From positions 71,260,324 through 71,324,323 of the forward strand of contig NC_079505.1 in assembly GCF_030052815.1 (NCBI RefSeq): DNA of 64,000 nucleotides, written 5' to 3'. Below, one piece after another: positions 10,401-19,874 of this stretch. Below the pieces are notes generated by a model that did not search any database, was not told where the DNA came from, and saw only the letters and a program-made list of their open reading frames with translations. Position 1 is the first letter of the stretch, and every line of letters starts with the position of its first letter. Both the position numbers and the translations under genes were made by a program. This stretch comes from Hevea brasiliensis. Its lineage: Eukaryota > Streptophyta > Magnoliopsida > Malpighiales > Euphorbiaceae.

Positions 10401-13400
10401 GATTATCGACTGCCCAAACATGACTGATAAGATGGCCTCTTCTGGCACAGGTGCTAAAAACTCTAAACCCCAATTCTCATTTGCTAGATCTAGTTCACAC
10501 TTACTAATGTTAAATTACAAGGTAGCAGTAATTTTAAATCTTGAGTTGCATTGTAGAATTATGGTTTATAGGACAAGGGTATGATGATCATCTAGTCAAA
10601 AACTCTAGTGATATTGTCGCTACTGATCGGATGACTTGGATAAAAATTGATGCACAATTATGCAGTCTCATATGGCCTTCTCTCGACCCTAAGCTGCTCA
10701 CCATTTTTTAGTCCCATAAAACCCATTGTAGGGTTTGGCTTAAAGCTAAAACACAATATGCAAATAATATTCAAAGCATATATAAGGTTGCATCAGACCT
10801 TGTCCACTTGCAGCAGAATCATCAAGACACTGCAAGCTATTTCGGTCAAGCAGAAACATTTAAGGATGAATTCAATTCTCATATGCCATTCACAGATAGT
10901 CTCATTGACCAACAGAGGGACAAATTTTTCAGGGTCCTAGCCTTGACAGGACCAAATCTTGACTAGTCCAGTCATTCCTACCCTAAATGATGTTTCTGCC
11001 CACCCGACTCTTATGCATCTCCCCGACTACAAATAATATCACTAATATAAAACCCACCAACTCATCCGTGTTGGATGTACAGTCTAGTAATCAACAGGGA
11101 CATAATGGATCTCAAAAAAGGGAAGGCCAAGGATCAAATCACACTGTACTTATTGTAATAAAGGCAGTCACACACATGACGCTTTTTTTGCCTTCATGGT
11201 CAAACCTTGGAATCACATTGTACTTATTGCTACAGAGGAGACCATACTCGTGATACTTGTTTCACCCTTGATGGGCGATCCTCACACTACAACCAACCTC
11301 CTAACATTGGTCGTCCCGCCCATCCTGCTCTTATAGCACAATCCAATGTTGATGGAAGAATACCTAACACAACAAATCAATTACATCATCCACTTTGACT
11401 TCAAACAACGGTCATCCTCATCCCTTATGTTTGCTGACCGATCTGGTAATTCCTCCTCTTGTCCAAACCAGTCATTTATTGGACTGTGGATCCTAGATTC
11501 AGAAGCTTCTAACCACATCTCTAGTAATGAAACCTCTTTTCTACCCTTATTTCTCCTTCAACTCTTTCTAATATCACTTCAGTTGGGGAAGCTCATCCTT
11601 TCTCTTCCATTCCTTAAACTTCAGTTTTATTTGCTCCTAAATGCCCTTATAGCCTAATCTCCATTAGTAAATTAACAAAATGCCTAAATTGTTCTGTCAC
11701 ATTTATAGCTGATCCTGTTTTTGTACAGTTTATATAGGTTTGCACTCTTGCACTATAGCAGTCAATAGTAAAAAACCAGTGATGATAACCACCATGCAAT
11801 AAACAAGAGATGATAACCACCATGCTCCTTTCAAGAATCACCTACCTACATAATCCTTAACATGGGGAAAAAAACACACACACACGTGCACACACACTAG
11901 GCAATGCCCTAATGATTACTTTACCAGGCTAATACCACGTCTAATCTGAGTGAACACTGCAGCAACAATACTGACAAACCAAGGTAGTTAAAAGCCTAAG
12001 GTGCACTTAAAGTGATGCATCAACCCATCGCTTAAAACACAAAGCGCAAAAAAGCGCTCGCTTAATTGAAGGGCAAAACTATTAAAAATTAACTAATAAT
12101 ATAATATGCAAACAAAATAGTCTTTTATATAAAATTTAAACTCTTTAAGAGAAAACATTCAAAAGTTTTTAGCAATCAAATTCATCGTCACAACCCAAAG
12201 CACTTCACTAGATTTCGCATCAAAATCCTCAACACTTCCATCTTATCTCCAAAATAAGATCCATTACCATCAAAATCTTTATCTAAATCAGTCTCAACAT
12301 CTTCCAATGTTGGCCTTGAAGTTGAGGCACTATCCGCTTTGCGCTTTAAGCACAAAAAGCCCTTGCTTCACTAAATGCGCTTTCCTATTTGTAGCTATGC
12401 TTTAGTTAGTGCTTTTTGCGCTTATGACTACACTATGACAGACACATCATTACTCACTGAATTATCAATTCACTTAAATAGCTAAATGTATCACACTCTT
12501 GTGCTGTCCCAAATTCAACCACTTCTCCCCCCGCCCCCCGCCCCCCAACAAAAAAAGTAACAATAACCATTATGCACCTTTATCGATCACCTGGCTACTT
12601 AGGCTACAGAAACACAAAAAGAAGTTAGTCAAGTCCCTAATGTTTACCAGATGAAAACTATGCCTGACATCAGTGAACCTCTTAGTATTGCAGCAACAAT
12701 AGCGACGGTTGATTTAATTATTGGACAGACTTTGGTGCCTACTAAAGAAGAAAATTAACACAAATAAATGAAACAGATTGACGAGGCACTAGAAACTGCA
12801 AAAACTATTACTAAACTTGAATTAGTTTCATTTCGTTAAAGTTTCCTTTTAACGTGCATATTATTCCTTGCGTATTTCAGAAATAACAGAAATTACTTTT
12901 CAGAATAACTAAATGTTAGTCGGATATCCTAGTTGCAACCATTTAGATAAGTTGAGTAAAGATGGGTTTTCATAGGACCACAAGCAGTAATTCTGGATGG
13001 TTTTCAAACACCTGCACACCAAATAATACAGAATGCATACATACCATGTTCCTGAGCATCAAAACCCGAGTAGGTGGTCCATTGAAATTCACACTCTTCA
13101 CCTTCTTCTCTGGTTTTGTCTCACTAGCATTCACAATCACTCCAGCTCTACGATCAGTCTTCTTTGCCATCAATGGTGTTGTGATCCCCTGCTCCTGTTT
13201 CCCAAGACCTTGTCCCTCCTTCCAACCCATCTTTGCCATCATCCTTTGCGCAGCAGTCATTTGTCCACCTGCACCAACCCCCAATCCACCAGTTTCCGAC
13301 TTCCCAATAGTAAATCTCTCACCGTTACTTGGGGGTGATGGCGACCTTGGGACAGCACCACTCATCGCTGCGCGCCTCCTCCAAGCTTCTTCCCCTGAAA

Positions 13401-13869
13401 TATTTCTGTCCCTCTCTCTTTCCCTGTCCCTCTCTTCCCTCTCCCTCCTTTCTCTCTCCTCCTCCTCTTGCCTCCTCCTCTCAAGTTCCCTCATTCTCTC
13501 GGCCTCCAATGCTTTCCTCTTCTTCTCTCTCCTATACTCTTCATAATCATTCGGCCTCGCTGGATCATACTCCTCAATTACCACAGAAGTAACCCCCACG
13601 AGCGCCGGTTGCGCAGGCTCTTCCGGCAGCACAGTGGGAACCGGCGCCACTGCTGGGGACGTTATGTTTTTGGATGCAGAGTTTTGGCCTTTCGTCTTGT
13701 TTTGGGACTTTAGGATGGTTTGCGGCGTCGCCAACGCTACGGAAGGTTTGCGGAGGGTTGGCGGCGCCATCAAGGTGCTGCTCGACCAGACCGTGGACGA
13801 GTTGGTAGCGGATTTATCCTCCTCCGCCGACGAGGGGGGAGGGAGGTCACCGTACAAACCACCCAACAT
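7465..13869 (-). CDS. DRT111: SPF45-type splicing factor, DRT111 homolog (2 exons)
   Basis: Coding exons run 13869-13045 and 7758-7465. The donor is ATG/GTATGT and the acceptor TTGCAG/GTG; the phase-0 join gives 372 aa, close to the roughly 390-aa plant family. Residues 1-110 are disordered. Residues about 110-158 are a highly charged R/E-rich helix. Residues about 203-245 form a G-patch (MMAKMGWKEGQGLGK), and about 267-355 form a C-terminal RRM of the UHM kind, with the GRYFGG (R-X-F) motif that binds ULM peptides in SPF45/U2AF-type proteins. The family acts in the nucleus in 3' splice-site choice; plant DRT111 was first isolated as a DNA-damage-tolerance factor and is linked to ABA and light responses. 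The 5286-bp intron (7759-13044) holds a copia relic. It is divergent from the gene at 14474. Both domains are intact and no frame break is seen, so it is probably functional. Confidence 0.92.
8769..8810. repeat. (TTC)n microsatellite
   Basis: About 14 uninterrupted CTT/TTC units lie within the intron. Confidence 0.95.
9615..9839 (+). mobile_element. Copia 5' LTR in the DRT111 intron
   Basis: It starts TGTTAGAATG, ends TTCCACA, has a TATATATACC-like TATA segment near 9764, and is followed directly by a tRNA-Met primer site. No matching 3' LTR was seen between the gag remnant and 13044, so the element is 3'-truncated. It lies antisense to the host gene. Confidence 0.8.
9840..9850 (+). other. 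Primer-binding site, initiator Met tRNA
   Basis: TGGTATCAGAG directly follows the LTR terminal CA, as expected for a copia element primed by tRNA-iMet. Confidence 0.85.
10420..11740 (+). pseudogene. Decayed copia gag-protease region
   Basis: Broken frames give Gag pieces (GYDDHLVKNSSDIVATDRM, KIDAQLCSLIWPSLDP, then a QRDKF-ALTG-PNLD-like segment) and a zinc knuckle CTYCYRGDHTRDTC near 11219, with a degenerate duplicate of it near 11145. A protease-start segment WILDSEASNHIS lies near 11488 (Glu-Ala in place of the usual Gly-Ala), and a Gag-pre-integrase start (LISISKLTKCLNCSVTF) ends near 11740. Many stops and shifts are present. Integrase, RT, RNase H and the 3' LTR are missing. The stretch 9851-10419 is the untranslated leader. 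Confidence 0.8.
11988..12436. mobile_element. Diverged AAGCGC-ended non-autonomous element
   Basis: The left part (TAGTTAAAAGCCTAAGGTGC) and the right part (AGCGCTTTTTGCGCTT... CTACACTATGAC read inverted) carry the AGGTGC/AAGCGC inverted-end composition also seen near 16045 and 43365. The minus strand from about 12340 to 12180 reads as a short acidic stretch (TLEDVETDLDKDFDGNGSYF), which may be a remnant of a hAT-type transposase C-terminus. The boundaries are approximate and the superfamily is inference. Confidence 0.4.
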
Positions 13870-14009
13870 TTTGCCACGCGACGATTCCCCCTACTGGTTG
13901 CTTTTAATAATTCAAGAAAATACCTAACAAAGAGAACCCTAGGAATCGAATCACAATTTCTTTAATTGGAAGGAAAATTGGAATGAGGATGTGAAATTGG
14001 TGAAATTTA

Positions 14010-14018
14010 TTAGGGTTT
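14010..14018 (-). promoter_or_regulatory. Telo-box (minus strand)
   Basis: TTAGGGTTT is the complement of AAACCCTAA. It lies about 140 bp upstream of the DRT111 homolog's start codon, in its probable 5' UTR or core promoter. Confidence 0.65.
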
Positions 14019-14213
14019 TAGAAAGGAAAATTAAGAAGAGCAATAAGGGAAGTGTCTACTTCAGGACTTCTGCTGACTGCTGAGGCTGATGATTGGCCGG
14101 TTCTCTATTCGAGATCTCCTGTCGCCCTCAACAAAACGCACCGGTTATAGTGGAAGTCATATGAGTACCGAGTGAGGAGAATTATTTTTTATTGAAATAT
14201 ATTATTTTTATTA

Positions 14214-14219
14214 TGGGCC
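14214..14219 (+). promoter_or_regulatory. Site II element TGGGCC
   Basis: This TGGGCY motif is bound by TCP factors in plants. It is paired with the inverted copy 30 bp downstream. Confidence 0.6.
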
Positions 14220-14248
14220 AAAGAACGTAGTAGGATCCATACAAACCC

Positions 14249-14254
14249 GGCCCA
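14249..14254 (-). promoter_or_regulatory. Site II element (GGCCCA, inverted)
   Basis: This is the second site II motif, 11 bp before the telo-box at 14265. The spacing resembles that in promoters of plant ribosomal and mitochondrial protein genes. Confidence 0.6.
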
Positions 14255-14264
14255 TTTATGGCTA

Positions 14265-14273
14265 AAACCCTAA
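14265..14273 (+). promoter_or_regulatory. Telo-box AAACCCTAA
   Basis: It is an exact plant telo-box about 200 bp upstream of the mL40-like start codon. Confidence 0.7.
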
Positions 14274-14343
14274 TTCTTTCATTTCGTTCTGTCACTGTAA
14301 CTACTGGAAGTCCACACTCTGCAAATCCCTCAATTTCTTCCTG

Positions 14344-14387
14344 GCCAAACAGAAACACAAATACAGCCAAACAGAAACACAAATACA
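14344..14387 (+). repeat. Exact 22-bp tandem duplication in the 5' leader
   Basis: Two identical 22-bp units starting GCCAAACAG lie back to back about 90-130 bp before the start codon. A GAA-repeat run follows immediately upstream of the ATG (about 14457-14473). Confidence 0.9.
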
Positions 14388-14473
14388 CCCAATTACCAAC
14401 CCTTTGATCAGACGATAATAAAAACCCCTAAACAATTGAATTTGATAGAGAAAACAGAAGAAGAAGAAGAAGA

Positions 14474-15208
14474 ATGTTTCGAATCACAAGAGCTAGACCT
14501 CTGTCGCCACTAGCCCACCAATTCATCCAACGATGTTCTGTGAGCGGAACAGCCAAAGGCAAGGCCAAAATGAAAGATGGTCAACCCAAGAAACGCAACA
14601 AAATATCCGCTAAGAAAGGCTCCAAAGATCAAGATCCTTCTAAGTCACCTTCATTCTCGCGTCAAGACGCCGAGAAGTACCGTTTGTACGAGGAATGCAT
14701 CAATGCCCCTACCCCAGTTCGTTTCCTCAAACCCAAAGAACGAGCGCGTGAAGCCGAGCGCGAGAAGTTGGGGCTTGAAAGCCAGGAGAGGAAGCGCGAG
14801 AAAGAAATTCTCAAGAAAGGAGGCAGGCAATCCATGGGAGTTCCTGATGAGCCGATGATCATGGGAACTCCTGGATTGGACCTTATAGCTCTTGGATTGG
14901 TGGATGTGGATAAGATACCCAAGTATGAGCTGACTGAGGAGGATGGGAAGAGATTGGCCAAGGAGTATAGCAGAGTTTTGATGAGGAAGCACAGGGCCAG
15001 ACAAGCAGCAGAGTCGACCCTGTTGAGGTTGAAGAAGGAGGCCATTGAGGCATTGCCAGAGAAGTTGAAGCAGGCTGCTTTGGTTCCAGATTTGACGCCT
15101 TTTCCAGTGAACAGGTTCATGGCGACCCTGACTCCCCCAATTGAAGGATACATTGAGAAGGTTAAGGAAGCAGCAAGGAGAAGCTCAGGGAAAGAGAAAA
15201 TTAGATAA
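14474..15208 (+). CDS. Probable mitochondrial ribosomal protein mL40
   Basis: This is a single-exon ORF of 244 aa. The first ATG follows a GAAGAAGAAGA leader. The N-terminus (MFRITRARPLSPLAHQFIQR) is Arg-rich, Ser/Pro-containing and lacks acidic residues, like a mitochondrial presequence. Residues about 28-60 are Lys-rich. Residues about 65-115 form a charged helix (KPKERAREAEREKLGLESQE). The C-terminal half (YELTEEDGKRLAKEYSRVLMRK, then EALPEKLKQAALVPDLTPFP and TPPIEGY) resembles the animal and fungal mL40 pattern: acidic start, long K/R/E helix, then a TPP-containing end. I recognise this by pattern, not by a search, so the name is tentative. Site II and telo-box motifs upstream agree with a mitochondrial-translation role. 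It is divergent from the DRT111 homolog. No defects are seen. Confidence 0.7.
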   Translation: MFRITRARPLSPLAHQFIQRCSVSGTAKGKAKMKDGQPKKRNKISAKKGSKDQDPSKSPSFSRQDAEKYRLYEECINAPTPVRFLKPKERAREAEREKLGLESQERKREKEILKKGGRQSMGVPDEPMIMGTPGLDLIALGLVDVDKIPKYELTEEDGKRLAKEYSRVLMRKHRARQAAESTLLRLKKEAIEALPEKLKQAALVPDLTPFPVNRFMATLTPPIEGYIEKVKEAARRSSGKEKIR

Positions 15209-16044
15209 TGTGAGTGGAGGATTGTGATTGCTTTTGTTTTTTTATTTGGTTTAATTGATTGTTCATTTAATTGCATCCTCAATTCGGTTCTCAGTTTATG
15301 ATGTATCAGTAGCTGGATTGAGGGATATTGTTCGAGCTAGAGTGGTAAATTTGATTTGTTTTATTATTTGAAAACAATTCCTTGCGGATATTATTTATGT
15401 CCATAATATTAGTATTTGAGTGGTCCCTTTGGTTTGATTTTTTTCTCCTCACCAACATTGATGCTTGAATTCTAGCAAATAGATCAAATATGGATAGATA
15501 TTATAGGATCATAAATTGATCATATCTATAGGATCTTTCTTCCCTCTGAAAATGCAATAATACCTTTATAAGATTAGCTGAACAGAAAGGATATATTATC
15601 ATTTCTTCAGACTGCAATTGCTGGAAATGATCTTTTGGAAATGACTAATCTCAGTTAGTCTGCCAACTTTTGGGAATAGATAACTAGAACTTTGTCTGTG
15701 GACTTGGAGAGTATGATAGAATAAGTAACACAGGCAGTTAACAGCTTGACAACATCAAAATGTGAATGATGATTTAATTAACCCATGCCATAAGGTTGAT
15801 TAATATTTAATTTTCATTGGTCAATGCATGAACTGAGTTTTTCTCTGCAAGCAATTGATTCATGTGACTGTGTTTGTTGTCAAATGATTGAGTTCTGATC
15901 TGACAATGTGCATAGTGGAACAAAAAAGAAAGATGGAAAAGTTGGTGGGGAAGTAGAGTGTAGAAACTAATTTTCCATGATTGGTATTGTAGAAAATTGA
16001 GAATTTAACAAATAGAAAGTATTGATTGCTTGGGTGGCATAATT
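15209..16044. other. 3' UTR and AT-rich intergenic sequence
   Basis: It follows the stop of the mL40-like gene. No ORF, RNA gene or clear repeat is visible. Confidence 0.6.
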
Positions 16045-17230
16045 ATTAAAAGCGCAAGGTGCACTAAAGCTTTAAGGGGTTTTGTAGCCTAGGTGCATGG
16101 CGCAAGACACTCGACTGAGTGATATGAGGTGCAAAGAAATAAATTTTTATAAAAATTCAATATTACGAAATTTCGTAATAGATTTAAGAAATTACTATTC
16201 AAATTTCAACCTTTAGAAAAAAAAAAAAGAAATTAATATTTTCAAAACAAATTGAAAAAAGAAATTCCATGACATAAGCTTTAAGTAAACAAATTAACTA
16301 CTTTGAAAAAAATGAATATACAACAAATTAACTACTTTGAAAAAATTGAATATACGCTCATATTTTTTAAAAAAGATTATCAAAAATTTAAAAACAGGGC
16401 TGGAAATTTATAAAAAAAATTAAAAAAAAAAAGAGAATAAATTCAAGATCAAAACTGGGTCAAAAATTCTCCAAATAGAAAAAGAGCAGAAAAGGTAAGA
16501 AATTCAAAGAAAAAATTGAAAAAAAAAAAACACCAGAGCAGAACAGCAATGGCCCGATACTAAAAACAGGGTCAGAATGTTAAAAAAATAAAATAGAGCA
16601 TGGCTGAGAACAAAGCAGTTGCTAGGGTAGAGGAGAGAAAACAAAAGAAATTCAAACAAGGCAAAGATGACACCTATTAAAAAATGGAAAGATCTGCAGT
16701 GGGTGACCTATGAGTGGCATTCTAACAACATTTTTCTGGTGATGGAGATGAAACTTCCGACAACTATCAAGGGCATCGGTATTGGATTCTGATAGATCAT
16801 GACATTTCGAGTCTGTTGGTACTTGGTGGTGGCCTCTAGGTATGAGAAAGCTCACAAGAGGTGAAGGTTTATGAGGCTTGAATTTTTTGGGCCTGGTGCC
16901 TCTGTTAGTAGGTGTGTGCCTCAATATGTTTAGATAGAGTGTATAGAGATTTTTTTTTTTTTTAAGTAAGGTAAGGTAAAATAATGGAAGATAAGGTATC
17001 AAAATCTCCTCAATCCACCAATTTGGTGGGTTGAAAAAGTGAGGTTTTTGAAGGTTTAAAAACCTCCAAAAACCTTACGCCCTTTAAAAAAACCTTTCTT
17101 CCAAATAAATTCACTACTTTACCATACTTTTTACCTCTAAAAACTTTGTCCCAAACAGAAGTCACCCGCCTTTGAGGTTTGGAGGCATGGACCCTTGGGC
17201 CTGATGCACCTTGTGCCTTAGACGCCCCTT
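16045..17230. mobile_element. Diverged AGGCGC/AAGCGC-ended element
   Basis: The left end reads ATTATTAAAAGCGCAAGGTGCAC. The right end, inverted, reads TATCAAAGGGGCGTCTAAGG and then CACAAGGTGCATCAGG. Such ends are common on plant non-autonomous hAT-like elements. The interior is AT-rich with poly-A runs and has no transposase. Boundaries are approximate and no clear target duplication was found. Confidence 0.4.
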
Positions 17231-18727
17231 TGATAGCACTGTTGGGTGGCTGGGCACATGTTTCCTCATCCTCTAAAAAAATTAGGGTGCAAGAGCAGAA
17301 AATGTAAGGAAGAGGAAGTTTGATTGGTCTTAGAGTTTATAAATCTACCTCTTCTTATGACAATATTGATATTCCATTTGAGCTCATAAAGGTATAATGC
17401 TGAAACATATTTTATTTCCTTTCACTTTTCTTTCCTACCAAGCATGTGAAAGAAAACTATATTTTCCCTCTTTTTCCTATCCTTGTATTCAATATATCTT
17501 GCATTATATATATTCATACATATGCTTATGCTTGCATTTTTTTGTCCCCCTACTACCGCCAATGTGGGAGACAGTAGCAGGTCCTGTTGTATGATTGTGT
17601 TGTGACTGACAAGTAAGGTGGTCTGTGTTTCCATTTTGTTGTTCTTTTGTGCCGTTTATTATAAGCTACTGTGTTATTTTTGCTGTGAATAGATAACCCA
17701 GGCACAGCGTACAACTGTTACATGAATTTATTTAAATAGATATTTTCTTCATAGTTTCTTTGTATTGCAAGCGGTGTGATTTATATTTACATCTTTCAGG
17801 ATTATATTTTTCTGCAGATGGAGCTGTCTAACAAGTGAGATAGTGAATTTGTAGAAGAATGGTTGTATTTCAAGCCAGAAGGCTTCTTTTGCAGTTTAAC
17901 AAAAGCATTGAAAACCAAATGCAATAATAGTGTAAAAACTATAACTCTTGGTCTTTCAGCAATTTACAGCTTTAAATTTGATTGGCTTTTTTATTATCAA
18001 TGCTGCAGTGATCTTAATGATTCTGCTTAAAGGGGGGAATACGAGTAGGTTAGTTGTATATCAGATCCTTGAACCGCTCATTTAAACTCTCTTGAAGCTT
18101 GCTTGTGGTATTGGCAAAGCTAGGGATTATTCTTTTTGGAATATTTTTACTTAATATCTGATTGAACTGGATCTTGAGAAGCTGTACTACGAAATTGCAT
18201 ATCATTTATGATACTCGTGATGCATGTTACATTGGCAGAATTCTACACAAAAATGAAAGTGCAATTTCCATGGTATTTTGCCTAAGCTGGCCAATTAATT
18301 CTCTCCTGCAGGTGTTGGACTGCAAAAAATCTCTTCTTCCAGGCAAACATGCATAAGAGTAGGGTAGTAACATTGGCATGCTGCATATTCAACAAGTCTA
18401 AACTCTTAACCTCAGACTGTGTGTGTGTGTGTGTGTCCGTTTGAGAGTTTTTTTTTTTTTGTCTTTTTTTTTTTTGGACAATGGAAAGAAACAAGAACAG
18501 CTCAACTTACATTTGTGTCACAGTGAATCCTACAAGAAAGACTCAATGTCCAGTTCCAAGAATGAGCATGGATCAGGAACATCATAGTTGTTCAAAATCT
18601 GAGAAGACGTTAAATTTGAATGTTAACCAGAAAGGAAATTTACTAATGCTATAAGAACATGATAAACCATAATCAATATATATATTTGATTTGGATGAAG
18701 AAGGAGAATATATTTAAAGTTGAAGCT
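17231..18727. other. Intergenic, AT-rich
   Basis: No supported gene. It contains a TG repeat at 18418-18436 followed by two T-runs. Short ORFs here lack family features. Confidence 0.6.
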
Positions 18728-19232
18728 AGGGCTGAGCATTATTCGGTTCAAACCGAATAAATTGAATCGCACTGCTTTAATTCGGTAATTCAGTTTGATT
18801 TTTAAAATAATTCAGTTCGGATTTATATTATAAAAATTTTTGTTATTTTGGTTCGATTCAGTTTTTGAAAAAAAATTGATTAAATGAATCGAACTAAATA
18901 GTTTTATTGATTTTTGAATTGATTTATTTTTATGGAAAATTTATAAATTATATGTAATTTTATATATATGAATTGTTTAATTTAATTGATTAATGGTTGT
19001 TAGGTTTAAATCAATGTCAAATTTAGACTAAATAACTTGAAAATTAAGTCTAAATTAAAAAATCAATAAAAAATAAAATCGATCGGTTTGAACTGAACCG
19101 AATTGAAATAGAACAATTTGGTTTGATTCAATTTTTCATTTATTTCGATTCGGTTTAATTCGATTTTTAAAATATATAATTCGGTTTTCATGATTTGATT
19201 GGATTCGGTTTGAACCGAATACTCATTACTAG
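18728..19232. mobile_element. hAT-like MITE, 505 bp
   Basis: Both ends carry ATTCGGTTCAAACCGAAT, in opposite orientation, and the interior is rich in CGGTTTGA/TCAAACCG-type words. It is flanked by TTGAAGCT (18720-18727) and TTGGAGCT (19233-19240), a 7-of-8 match that fits the 8-bp target-site duplication of hAT elements. No protein is encoded. The family assignment is inferred from the duplication length and the ends. Confidence 0.7.
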
Positions 19233-19240
19233 TTGGAGCT

Positions 19241-19869
19241 TCTATTGGAAAGGCAAATACAAGAGAGACTAACAAAATACACATCACCATAAATATAAGT
19301 ACATTTATACTTGAAGTTAGTAAGTGTACTTATATTGGTTGATTTAATTTGTATATGCTGCTTTTGTAATTATATTTAGTTAATTGGAAATTTTTGAGGT
19401 TTTTTTTTTATGAATTATCTTTTATTGGAGACTATTTGAGATTGGGGTTTATTAATTTTATAATGACAATAAATTGCAATTACTAAGTAAACACAAATTT
19501 GCTCCTTTAATTTTCCATAAATATTACATGGCAATATTTACTTACAAATTTTTTTTTCTAACTTGTTTAATTTTTTTATTTTTTTTGCTCTTTTAGCATT
19601 GCAAAAAATATAATTATTATAATGCTCATCATGATTGAGATCAGTTAAGATGAAAAGTCTTGATAGGAATTAAAAATTGCTAGTTTTAACACAATTTTTG
19701 TTGCACATGGACAATTGATTTTTTCCAAAATTATGTATAATATAAAAGATAATGATAAACATAGTATATAATTTCTTTAAGTGTATGTAGATTTAAATAA
19801 TAATTATAGATATAAAATATGGGATTATCTCTCATGTCCTCCATAAATTTCTCACTTATGTTAAAGATT
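19241..19869. other. AT-rich intergenic sequence
   Basis: Nothing recognisable lies between the MITE and the chromovirus. Confidence 0.6.
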
Positions 19870-19874
19870 GTACA

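Larger units (their letters stand above)
7759..13044 (-). other. Long intron of the DRT111 homolog with transposon relics
   Basis: This is a GT-AG intron on the minus strand. It contains a TTC microsatellite (8769-8810), a decayed copia 5' half in antisense (9615-11740), short CCACCATGC-type repeats near 11790-11825, and an AGGTGC/AAGCGC-type element near 11988-12436. Between 7800 and 9600 and between 12440 and 13040 I see only AT-rich non-coding sequence and a C-run near 12527-12547. Confidence 0.8.
13870..14473. promoter_or_regulatory. Shared divergent promoter, DRT111 homolog / mL40-like gene
   Basis: Only 604 bp separate the two start codons. Recognisable plant elements are a telo-box in inverted form (14010-14018), two site II elements (TGGGCC, 14214-14219; GGCCCA, 14249-14254) and a telo-box (14265-14273). 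An ATTGG (inverted CCAAT) lies at 14092-14096. There is no strong TATA box on the plus side. Telo-box plus site II is a known signature of plant genes for ribosomal, mitochondrial and other growth-linked proteins. Confidence 0.75.

Noticed and set aside
12962..13965. Plus-strand ORFs of up to 194 aa opposite DRT111 exon 1
   Set aside because: They are antisense shadows of the charged-helix and Pro/Ser-rich coding exon.
14651..15282. Minus-strand ORFs of 117 and 206 aa opposite the mL40-like gene
   Set aside because: Antisense shadows; the plus frame has the coherent basic-protein composition, leader and promoter motifs.
17397..18356. Possible small genes or extra exons downstream of the mL40-like gene
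   Set aside because: Short ORFs with no domain, no codon bias that I could see, and no consistent splice model.
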